64,000 bases of DNA, from NCBI GenBank assembly GCA_029259715.1, contig JAJDEP010000003.1:186001-250000 (forward strand). Reading direction: 5' to 3'. Positions 46,631 through 54,400 of the stretch are shown one piece after another; position 1 is the stretch's first letter, and each line of letters opens with the position of its first letter. The DNA is from Planctomycetota bacterium. Its GTDB lineage: Bacteria; Planctomycetota; B15-G4. Under the pieces are notes generated by a model. That model was not told the DNA's origin. It searched no databases and worked only from the letters and a program-made list of their open reading frames with translations. The translations under genes and the position numbers were made by a program.

Positions 46631-47706
46631 TGGGCCGTGCTCCGTCACACCGCGAGCAGGTCGAGTTCCTGCTGCAGATCCAGCGGCTGCTCGAGGAAGC
46701 GTTGTTCGTGGCTTCCTACAAGCCGGCTCTGCTCATCGCCCTGGCGGATGTCGCAGTCGAACTCGGGACGGACGGCGAGCCGCTCACCGTCGATACGTCC
46801 CAACTCGCCGAGCGCTTCGTGCGCCTCTACTGGCGCCAGGCCGCGCCCTATGCGGCAGGGCCGGGCAGGAGGAGCAAGGTGCTCCTGCAGAACGCCGGCA
46901 AGCAGGCGGCCATCGTCAACGCGGTCGAAGAGGCTCGTGCGCTCCATGACGGCCGCTTCTCCACGGTGAAGCGGGACCCGAAGGCCTGGAACCGCCTGAT
47001 TCGCTCGGTCGCGCGCACCATCCAGACCATGCCCCTGTGGAAGCTGCAGACCGTCGGCAAGGAACGACTCTCCTTTCTCTACGAGAATCTCGACAAGGGC
47101 ACCACGGTCACGCTGAATGCCACCGCGGTCTACTGCCTGCGGCGCTTTCACACCCTGGTCGTCGACCTGGCGCAGTCGGCCTGGATGCGCTTCCTCCGTG
47201 GCCTGAAACCCAACCGCCGCGTCCTGGGCGATGTGCAGGACCTCCGGACATTCCTCTTCGGTTCGGACCGCGCCAGCCTGCTCACCTACCGCCATCTCCT
47301 GCTGAAGGCGCAGGACGGGCGCTGCTTCTACTGCGACGGCGCCCTGCGTGCCCGCGACGCCGCCGTCGACCACTTCATCCCCTGGACCCGCTACCCGGTG
47401 GACCTCGGCCACGGGTTCGTCGTCGCCGATGCTCGTTGCAACACCCAGAAGAGCGACCGCCTGGCCGGCCTTCGACACCTCAATCGTTGGATCGACCGCA
47501 ACGAACGCCACGGCGACGACCTCGCCGCCGACTTCGACCATGCCGATGTCGTCCACGACCTGGGCGCCAGCTGGCAGGTAACACGCTGGGCCTACTCGCA
47601 AGGCGTGGCCGCCGGCGCGCAGGCCTGGATCAAGGGCAGCCGCAACGACGGCGTCATGGAACCGATCGAGCCTGACTGGCTCGGTCTGCTCCCGGGGGCC
47701 ACGTAG
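46630..47706 (+). CDS. HNH endonuclease (gene 4 of four)
   Basis: 358 residues. A helical N-terminal two-thirds (RLLEEALFVASYKPALLIAL, then FRLLYWRQAAPY-like segments) leads to a C-terminal HNH domain: GRCFYCDGALRARDAAVDHF, IPWTRYPVDLGHGFVVADA, RCNTQKSDRLAG. The CxxC, the DH pair, the Asn and the K are all present. Helical-plus-HNH proteins are common as defence effectors. Its ATG shares one base with the HIT stop. It would make a nuclease effector for a four-gene module with two helicases and a nucleotide enzyme. Confidence 0.78.
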   Translation: MGRAPSHREQVEFLLQIQRLLEEALFVASYKPALLIALADVAVELGTDGEPLTVDTSQLAERFVRLYWRQAAPYAAGPGRRSKVLLQNAGKQAAIVNAVEEARALHDGRFSTVKRDPKAWNRLIRSVARTIQTMPLWKLQTVGKERLSFLYENLDKGTTVTLNATAVYCLRRFHTLVVDLAQSAWMRFLRGLKPNRRVLGDVQDLRTFLFGSDRASLLTYRHLLLKAQDGRCFYCDGALRARDAAVDHFIPWTRYPVDLGHGFVVADARCNTQKSDRLAGLRHLNRWIDRNERHGDDLAADFDHADVVHDLGASWQVTRWAYSQGVAAGAQAWIKGSRNDGVMEPIEPDWLGLLPGAT

Positions 47707-47798
47707 GATTCGCGTGGCAGCTAGTCCCCCTATGACACACATCCCCCTTCCCCCTCCCATCCCCCCGCGCTAACCTCTCCTTCAGCATCAGGAACGAC

Positions 47799-47814
47799 CC
47801 GCCCCTCGGGGCGG
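47799..47814. repeat. GC-rich hairpin downstream of the four-gene operon
   Basis: CCGCCCC-TC-GGGGCGG is a perfect 7-bp stem with a two-base loop, 93 bases after the HNH stop. A second small stem (GGCCAACCTGGCC, 47818-47830) follows. No T-tract, so a terminator is only possible. The 255 bases between the HNH gene and the next gene hold nothing else I recognise. Confidence 0.35.
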
Positions 47815-47961
47815 ATCGGCCAACCTGGCCCGGAAGGCCAAGGTGGTTTCCTTCGGCGGTGGTCGTCGGGGGGATGCGCGCGGGACGGAGATCCCCGGCG
47901 AACGAAGCTTCCGACGGCGCCCTGGCGCCGTGTTCCTGGTGCGTGACGAAAGGAACGCACC

Positions 47962-48270
47962 ATGGCCTGCCTCAACGGCACCCCCACGGGCGAGCGGCTC
48001 TCCATCCGCATCGACCCCGACAACCCCCTCCACCACCTGTGGCTCAACAACGGGACCTGGTGGGTGCACTACACCCTCGAGTCGGCCGAAGGCTTCGTCC
48101 GGCGCGTGCGCCGCTCGCTGCACACCCGCGACATCTCCGAGGCCATCGCCCGGCGCGACGTGCTGCTCGCCGCGCCGGTCTCCGACTCCACGCGAGTCAC
48201 GCGCTCGCAACCGGCCGCGCACTCGCAACCGGTCGCACACTCCCGACCGGCCCTGGCGGAGGCCCGGTGA
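47962..48270 (+). CDS. Small protein with integrase arm-type DNA-binding-like domain
   Basis: 102 residues: LWLNNGTWWVHYTLESAEGF then VRRVRRSLHTRDISEAIARR and DVLLAAP. This is the N-terminal arm-binding layout of tyrosine recombinases (beta strands, then S-L-x-T-R-D and a helix with Arg pairs), with no catalytic domain. The C-terminus is a repeat of Ser/Ala/Pro-His units (QPAAHSQPVAHSRPA). Stand-alone forms could be DNA-binding proteins or remnants of an integrase. AAAGGA precedes the ATG. The stop overlaps the next start by one base. Confidence 0.5.
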   Translation: MACLNGTPTGERLSIRIDPDNPLHHLWLNNGTWWVHYTLESAEGFVRRVRRSLHTRDISEAIARRDVLLAAPVSDSTRVTRSQPAAHSQPVAHSRPALAEAR

Positions 48271-48992
48271 TGAGCAGCGATGACAAGCACAAGGCGCCGC
48301 AGAACCCGCCCACGACTGGGAAGCAGACCCCGAGGGAGTGGGCCTTGCAAAGCCTGCTGCCGGCGGACGATCCGATCTTCAAGGGCGGCGCGATCATCAA
48401 GTTCGTCAACACGACCAGCTACACCCGCGACGGCCAACCCATCAAGACCATGACCGGCATGCCGGACATCGGCGCCTTCTTCCGCAACAGCCAGCGCGGG
48501 CAGCGTGCCCGACTGCTCGAGGAAGAGCGCGACAGGATCGCGAAGCTGAGACAGGCTGGACGCGTGGCCTCCTCGCCGTTGCTCTCCATCCCACCCGAGT
48601 ACCAGCAGACCCGGTTCCGGCTGCACCACGCCGTGACGAGCTGGCCGGCGACCTTCGTGATCGTCTCGGCCTACGCCACGACCGGCGAGAGCTGGCCGGC
48701 CGAGCGCAACGAGCAGGCGGACGCGGAGCTCGGTCGCGAGATCGAGCGCCTCGGGGGCTGGCATGCGCGCCTCACGGGCTACTCCCCCGAGACGGGCCAT
48801 GCCGAACCGAGCTGGGCCGTGCAGCTGCACTACGAATCCGGCCTCGAGCTCGGTCGTCGCTTCGACCAGGACGCCATCTTCGTCGTCGACGACCTGAACC
48901 TGAGCCTGGGCTACTGCGCCGACGGACGTCAGTCGGCGGACATCGGCCCCTTCCTCGAGCGGGTGGACGAGCCCGAGGAGGACGACCGATGA
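48270..48992 (+). CDS. DUF3293-like protein
   Basis: 240 residues. A Lys/Gln-rich lead is followed by PREWALQSLLPADDPIFKGG, an unknown N-terminal region, then the DUF3293 pattern: TFVIVSAYATTGESWPAERN, LGGWHARLTGYSPETGHAEP, and LELGRRFDQDAIFVVDD. DUF3293 has no known activity. Its ATG shares a base with the previous stop, and its own stop overlaps the next gene by four bases, so all three genes form one unit. Confidence 0.6.
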   Translation: MSSDDKHKAPQNPPTTGKQTPREWALQSLLPADDPIFKGGAIIKFVNTTSYTRDGQPIKTMTGMPDIGAFFRNSQRGQRARLLEEERDRIAKLRQAGRVASSPLLSIPPEYQQTRFRLHHAVTSWPATFVIVSAYATTGESWPAERNEQADAELGREIERLGGWHARLTGYSPETGHAEPSWAVQLHYESGLELGRRFDQDAIFVVDDLNLSLGYCADGRQSADIGPFLERVDEPEEDDR

Positions 48993-49417
48993 CGCATGGC
49001 GGCGATCACAACAAGAACCCCAGCAACAACAACAGGATCAGCGGACTGTTCGACCCGCCCGAGGAAATCGAAGCGCCCGAGTCATGCTGCAAGGCAGAGG
49101 GTGGTCACCCCGAACAGGACGTCGAGCTCCGCCGCCGAGCAGAACTCGCGCATACGGCGATCCAGCACGCGAAGTCCACGGCAGTCGGGAACTGCCTGCG
49201 CGGGATCTCCATCCCCTTGCCCACCGGCATGCCGGCCGAGGCGAAGGGAGAGCACCACATTGCGCGACGGGCGGCCATCCTGGACTTCGCCTTCGGGCAC
49301 GTCCGAAAGCACGGCCGCTACCCGGTCGGGCAATTCCAGGTGCGCTACAAACTCCGCAGGTCGGGCGGCCTCCACGAATACACCTACACCGTTGACTACC
49401 CGCCGGTGAGGGAGTGA
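48989..49417 (+). CDS. Unknown small protein, last of a three-gene unit
   Basis: 142 residues. N-terminus polar (GGDHNKNPSNNNRISGL), then a cysteine pair (ESCCKAEGG), a helix LRRRAELAHTAIQHAKSTA, and a C-terminal segment AAILDFAFGHVRKHGRYPVG and VRYKLRRSGGLHEYTYTVD. No family recognised. Support: ATGA overlap with the DUF3293 gene. It converges on the ATPase gene. Confidence 0.45.
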   Translation: MTHGGDHNKNPSNNNRISGLFDPPEEIEAPESCCKAEGGHPEQDVELRRRAELAHTAIQHAKSTAVGNCLRGISIPLPTGMPAEAKGEHHIARRAAILDFAFGHVRKHGRYPVGQFQVRYKLRRSGGLHEYTYTVDYPPVRE

Positions 49418-49454
49418 GCACGAGCGCGACCCGATCGCGACTCCGCACAGCCGG

Positions 49455-50645
49455 CTACGCAGTCCAGTCGTCGCCCGGCATGATCCGCTGCATGAACTCG
49501 TCGAACAACGGCACCGTGAAGGCCGTGTCTCCGTGCCCCGGGCTCCACACCATGCCCTTCGTGATGAGCTTGCTCCTCGTCGGGCCGAGCGACGTGACCT
49601 TCTTCCCGAGCGTGTCGGCGATGTCACCGGAGCGGTGCGGGCCCGGCCCGAGTTCGGCCATCGCCCGCAGGTAGCGCTTCTCGGAGGGGGTCAGGCGATC
49701 GAAGCGCACACGAAAGAAGCTCTCATCAAGAGCTGCGATGGCTGCCGCCGAGGCACTCTCGACGTCCTTCAGGTCAATGGGAGGCTCGTCGGCAGCATCC
49801 CATGAGTGCTTGCCCCACTGCTGCAGGAAGTAGGCGTAGCCTCCGGTGACCTCCACGATGCGGCCGAGCGCGTCGCTCGTGATCTCGACGCCCTCGTCGT
49901 TCAGCGGCTTCGCGATCGCGCGCTCGGCATCCTCGCGCGGCAAGGGACCGATCTCCGGGAAGTCGAACATGCGCTCGGCATACGACTTCGCGCGCCCCAT
50001 GCGGCCCCGCAATTGAGGCAGGCCGGCCCCGACGAGCACCACGGGCAGTCCACGCTGCGAGGTCCGGTGCAACGCGGTGATCAGCGCCGCCAGTTGCTCC
50101 TCCTCCACGTACTGGAGTTCGTCGACGAAGATCGTGAGCGCGGTGCCCGCCCGCTTCGCGGCCTCGCCCGCCGCCTCGAGCAGAGCCTGCAGGTCGTGCT
50201 CGAGATCGCCGTTGTCCGCCAGGCCGGGCTCGGGCTCGAAATCGAACCCCACCTGGATGTCCGCGAACGTCGCCTTGAGCGCCGAGGCAAACCCGGCCAG
50301 CGCACGCAGCGCACGCTGAGCCAGGTCCTTGGCCTTTGCATTCCGGGAGAGTCGCAACAACGCCAGCCGGAGTTCGGGAGCCAGGATCGCCGGCAGCGAC
50401 CGGTCCTCGGGCGCCTCGACACGTAAGGTCTGGATGCCCGTGCCCTCGGCGTCGATCCGCATGCGATCGAGCAGGACGGTCTTGCCCACCCCGCGCAGCC
50501 CGACCATCAAGAGGCTCTTGGCCGGCTTCCCCAGGCGCAATCGCTCCAGGGCCACCCGCACCGACTCCCGCAAGGCATCGCGGCCGGCCAACTCCGGCGG
50601 CGGCGTGCCGGCACCCGGCGCAAAGGGGTTCGTGATCGGGTTCAT
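49455..50645 (-). CDS. ORC/CDC6-like AAA+ ATPase
   Basis: 396 residues: NPFAPGAGTPPPELAGRD, Walker A in LLMVGLRGVGKTVLLDRM (about 50), Walker B LTIFVDELQYVEEEQLAAL (about 180), sensor region PVVLVGAGLPQLRG, and a C-terminal winged helix (LTPSEKRYLRAMAELGPGPH). This is the ATP-binding protein family with an ORC-like P-loop and wHTH. Such ATPases often act with nucleases or as NTP switches in mobile elements. It has no obvious partner inside its operon. I used the ATG at 50645 rather than 50651. The promoter region is unusually AT-rich and palindromic. Confidence 0.75.
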   Translation of the reverse strand: MNPITNPFAPGAGTPPPELAGRDALRESVRVALERLRLGKPAKSLLMVGLRGVGKTVLLDRMRIDAEGTGIQTLRVEAPEDRSLPAILAPELRLALLRLSRNAKAKDLAQRALRALAGFASALKATFADIQVGFDFEPEPGLADNGDLEHDLQALLEAAGEAAKRAGTALTIFVDELQYVEEEQLAALITALHRTSQRGLPVVLVGAGLPQLRGRMGRAKSYAERMFDFPEIGPLPREDAERAIAKPLNDEGVEITSDALGRIVEVTGGYAYFLQQWGKHSWDAADEPPIDLKDVESASAAAIAALDESFFRVRFDRLTPSEKRYLRAMAELGPGPHRSGDIADTLGKKVTSLGPTRSKLITKGMVWSPGHGDTAFTVPLFDEFMQRIMPGDDWTA

Positions 50646-50672
50646 GCACACTTTATATCGACATTATCCCGT

Positions 50673-50705
50673 TTATGCCATTGGCATAACTTAGCTAATA
50701 GCTAA
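50673..50705. promoter_or_regulatory. Two adjacent palindromes upstream of the AAA+ ATPase
   Basis: TTATGCCA-T-TGGCATAA (50673-50689, 8-bp arms) and TTAGCTA-A-TAGCTAA (50691-50705, 7-bp arms), both perfect, one base apart, in a locally AT-rich stretch. They lie 28-60 bp upstream of the ATPase start, where operator or promoter elements would be. The two differ in sequence, so they may bind two different regulators. Confidence 0.5.
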
Positions 50706-50746
50706 CAAATCGAGCCGAATGAGCTACCCGCCGCAGCTCCACGATC

Positions 50747-51382
50747 TCATTCCGATCGACTCCGAGCCGCTGGATCCGCCTCTTCCGCAGCAGATCCTCC
50801 CTGCTCATCGGCGCTCCCGAACACGAACAGCTTGCGGTCGCCGAGCACCGTCAAGAGGAAGCGATCGCCGGCGGCGACCTTGCTCTCGAGCTCGGCGGGC
50901 GGGAAGACGTGCGGGTTGACGGGCCGGCCCAGCCGATCCGAGGCATCGGTCAGCGGCGAGGCGAGGTCCTTCAACCCGACGACTCCCACGACGAGCAGGT
51001 CGACGTCACTCGACGCGTCCGCCTCGCCGCGGGCCACCGACCCGAAGACGCACGCGACGCGGATCCGTTTCGCGACCGGTTGCAACGCTTCGCGCAGCAC
51101 GCCAACGAGGCCGGTGGTCTTCGCGATCAGACCCTGCAGCTCGGGCAGCAGCGGGCCGTCGGGGTCGGCGCGGTAAAAGACGCGGTTGCCGTCCTGGCGG
51201 CGCTGAAGGATTCCGGCCTCGGTGAGCGCAGCCAGGTCACGCTGCAGGCTCGAAGCCGTCGTCTCCAATGAGCGCGCGAGTCCGCTGAGGGACCACCACC
51301 GCTCGGGCGCCATCAGCAGCGCCGTGAGCAGCCCGATGCGACGGGCCGGCATGAGCGCGGAGAGCGGCGAGTTCTTTGACAT
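50747..51382 (-). CDS. Winged-helix protein fused to a nucleotidyltransferase (MNT) domain
   Basis: 211 residues. An N-terminal winged helix (RWWSLSGLARSLETTASSLQ, LTEAGILQRRQDGNRVFYRA) of the ArsR type precedes a minimal nucleotidyltransferase with FGSVARGEADASSDVDLLVV (GS...DxD near 115-131). Such MNT proteins AMPylate toxin partners (HEPN) in MNT-HEPN systems; no HEPN gene is seen next to this one, so it may act alone or control itself through its HTH. Ends 101 bases before the ATPase start; both read on the minus strand. Confidence 0.75.
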   Translation of the reverse strand: MSKNSPLSALMPARRIGLLTALLMAPERWWSLSGLARSLETTASSLQRDLAALTEAGILQRRQDGNRVFYRADPDGPLLPELQGLIAKTTGLVGVLREALQPVAKRIRVACVFGSVARGEADASSDVDLLVVGVVGLKDLASPLTDASDRLGRPVNPHVFPPAELESKVAAGDRFLLTVLGDRKLFVFGSADEQGGSAAEEADPAARSRSE

Positions 51383-51395
51383 ATCGCGTAGGCGT

Positions 51396-51412
51396 GTACG
51401 TATTCTGCGTAC
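51396..51412. promoter_or_regulatory. Inverted repeat upstream of the HTH-MNT gene
   Basis: GTACG-N7-CGTAC, 14 bp upstream of the HTH-MNT ATG. A 17-bp interrupted dyad in this position is a plausible autoregulatory operator for the encoded winged helix. Assignment rests on position and symmetry only. Confidence 0.45.
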
Positions 51413-51457
51413 GTTCGGCGCAAGAAGCGGGAGGGGACAGAGCCGGTGCCACCCCCC

Positions 51458-54400
51458 TCACCCCCCTCCGTCGAGGCCGTCGAGCCCGAGATCCCACTCA
51501 CTCACCCGCTCGAGATAGCGGTTGATGACCCGCGTGGCCTCCACGGTGTTGATGCGGTACTCGAGCGTGCCGTCGGGCAGACGGCCGTTGTCGGGCAGTT
51601 CGGGATTGCTGTAGCCGGCGTAGGGCCGCTGGAAGATGTGGCCGTTCTCCACCAGCTCATCCCAGATACGACGCGGGATGCGCGCGCGGAACAGGGCCGG
51701 GTCGGTCCGCTCCATGTAGGCCTGATGCAGGGCGTTCTGTGCGGACTCCCGCGTGTTCCCGAAGTTGGAGGCGTCGTCGAATCCGCGGAACTCGAACCCC
51801 CGCGATGCGATGTCCGTGCCGTCGGCGCGCGAGCCATGCCATAGATCGACGGACGACGTGCCGGCATCCTCGGGCACACGACTCCCGCGATGCCAATTGC
51901 CGGGCGGCTCGTGTCCCGTCGGACCGATGGCGAAGGGCAGATCCTCGGGACCCTCGAGGCGCGGTGGCGCTGACGACGCAGCGGGGGCAGGCGGAGCCGG
52001 CGGCGCGGCGGCGCCCATCGGCCGCGTCACCGTCTCCGGTGCCCGCGGTCGCGGTGCGAGCGGATCCGTCCGGGTCTTGTCGCCCCCGCCCGCACCTCCC
52101 GCGCCACCGGCCGGCGGATCGACACCTCCGGGAGGCCCGCGCGCACCGAGCGACCAGCTCTCGGGCACGTTCGGCGGCGGTAGCAACCCGTACTGCGACC
52201 AATGCTCGGCCGGGATCTGATTGCGCCACAACGCCCGTTCCATGATCGCGTCGCCCTGTGCCGCCGTGAGTCGCCCGCCGCCCGCGTCGGCGAGTTCGGA
52301 GCCATTGAAGCGCACGCCCGAAGTGATGGCGACGTCGGCCGCCACCTCGGCCGCCTCCACCTCGCCGCCCGGGCGCGTCTTGATCAGGATGCGCCGGTTG
52401 ACGTCGTCGATCTGCCCCGCAAGTGTCGCGTCGATCTCTGGGTCGAGTCGCCGCAACCCGTCGAGCAGTTCGTGGACCCGGTGCCCGGTGACGCGGCCGG
52501 CGTCTCCACTAGCGGGCCGGAAGTACTTGTCCTCGCCGGGCAGCGGCGGCGGTCGCGGTGGCTCACCACCGGCTCCACTCGAACCGCCTCCATCGCCTCC
52601 ATCGCCGCGGCCGCCGTCGCCCCCGCCGCCGCCGGACCCGCCCCCTCGGCCATCACCCCCGCCGCCGTCGCCCGAACCGCCGGGGTCACGTGGACCGTCC
52701 CCACCGCCCGATCCGCCCCGGGGACCGCGCACATCGGGGAGCACCTCCGTCGGCGCATCGGGCGCTGCCCAGTCGGGATCGCCCGGCCGCCCCGCGCCCC
52801 CCGGCCGCGTGTCGTCGAAGCTGCGGTCGACGCGATCGATGTGGTCGTCGATGGCCTGGCGCCGCCGGCCCGGGTCGGAGATGCCTTCGACCTGCTCGAG
52901 GTAGCGGTCGAGGTTGCGGCGGAAGTCGTCGAGGCTCTGACCGGTGACGGCGGGGTCGTGGCCGCGGGTGAAGGCGCGCCCGGCCATGACCACGTCGGGC
53001 GGCTGACCCTTGCCCTCCCAGAAGCTCACCACGTCGGCCAGGTTTTCGTCGCGGACACCGTCGTGGTCCCGCAGGTAGTCGGCCAGTTGCTGTCGGTCGC
53101 CCCCGTCGTACCCGTGGCCGCCGGGGCCCACCTCATCGATGCGCACCGGGTCGGCATCGACACCGGGCGTCGGGTTGCGCAGGTCGCCGTGCTGCGTCAC
53201 GCCGTCGTTGTGCCCGGCGGGTGTGGCATCCGCCACCTCTTCGCCACCGCCGGCACGGGGTTGCCGCAGGCTGCCGGGATCCGTATCGCCGTCGAGACCG
53301 TCGAAGGCGCCTTCATCGGAGCGCGCATGCACACCGTCGCCCCCCGGACGCGAGACGATCACGTTGGCGTCGGCACCGTCCGCGGCGGCCACGACGCCGT
53401 CGGCCGCGTCCGCCGGCCGGGAGGCGCCCTGCGCCTCGGCCACGCGCACGATCGCTTCCGGGTGGGCCGGCAGGTTGCGGGTGCCGGTGCCCCCGTCGGC
53501 CGCAGCCGACGCAGCATCTGGCGCTCCGCCACTCGACGGACCGATGTCCCCTGTGCCGCCGCTCCCCCGCGCCTCGCCGACCATGCGGTCGAAGATGGCC
53601 CGGTCGCGCGAGTTGAGGCTGCCGACGCCGTCGCGCGCGGCGTGGTGCCAGACCAGCGCCCGCGTCCCCTCGGACACGTCGATGCGGCGCGTACGGATCA
53701 GCTCGAGCGCCTTGGGCCCGACGTTGAGGCTGTGCGACACGGCCACGGTGAACAGGGCCTGCGCGAGGCTCACCGACGAGACCTTGGCGCTGTCGGCGCG
53801 CGACGCACCCGCGACGCCCGCCACGCCCAGCGCGAAGCGCTCCTCCTCCCAGCTCTCGACCCATTGGTTGGTCTCGATGGCGGTGATGTAGAGGTCGAAC
53901 AGGTCGAGCGAGCCCATGGCGTACTCGCTGGCCCGCAAGGCCCGGGCCGCGACGAGGCTGGTGCGCGCGAACGTCGGCAGCACGACACCACCCACCGCGA
54001 AGGGCGCCGTCACCGCCAGGATCGCCACATCGCTGTCGATGGACGAGTACTCCTCCTGGGCGGCGACGCAGGCCGCGACGACGTAGAGCGTGCGCAGGCG
54101 CGAGCGGGCCACGGTGTCGGGCACCAGCCGCGGCCAGGCCGGCTCGCCGACGTGCGGCCGACGCACCATCTGCGGGATGATGCGCATCACGATCTGGTCG
54201 AGGCCCGGCCCCACCACCTTCAGCAGCTCGCCGATGTCACAGTCGTCGACCGCCTGCGCTCGCGCCAGGGCGGCCACGGCACGGCTCAGCGACTTGCCCT
54301 TGGCCTGGGCAATGACGACGGCGCAATCCTCGAGGAACTCCTCCCACTCGGGGTCGCCGGTCCAGTCGGCCACGTCGGCGTTCTGCCAGCGGAGCTGGTT

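Noticed and set aside
47707-47961. tRNA or structured RNA between the HNH gene and the next operon
   Set aside because: Only two short GC hairpins; no cloverleaf, CCA end or T-loop.
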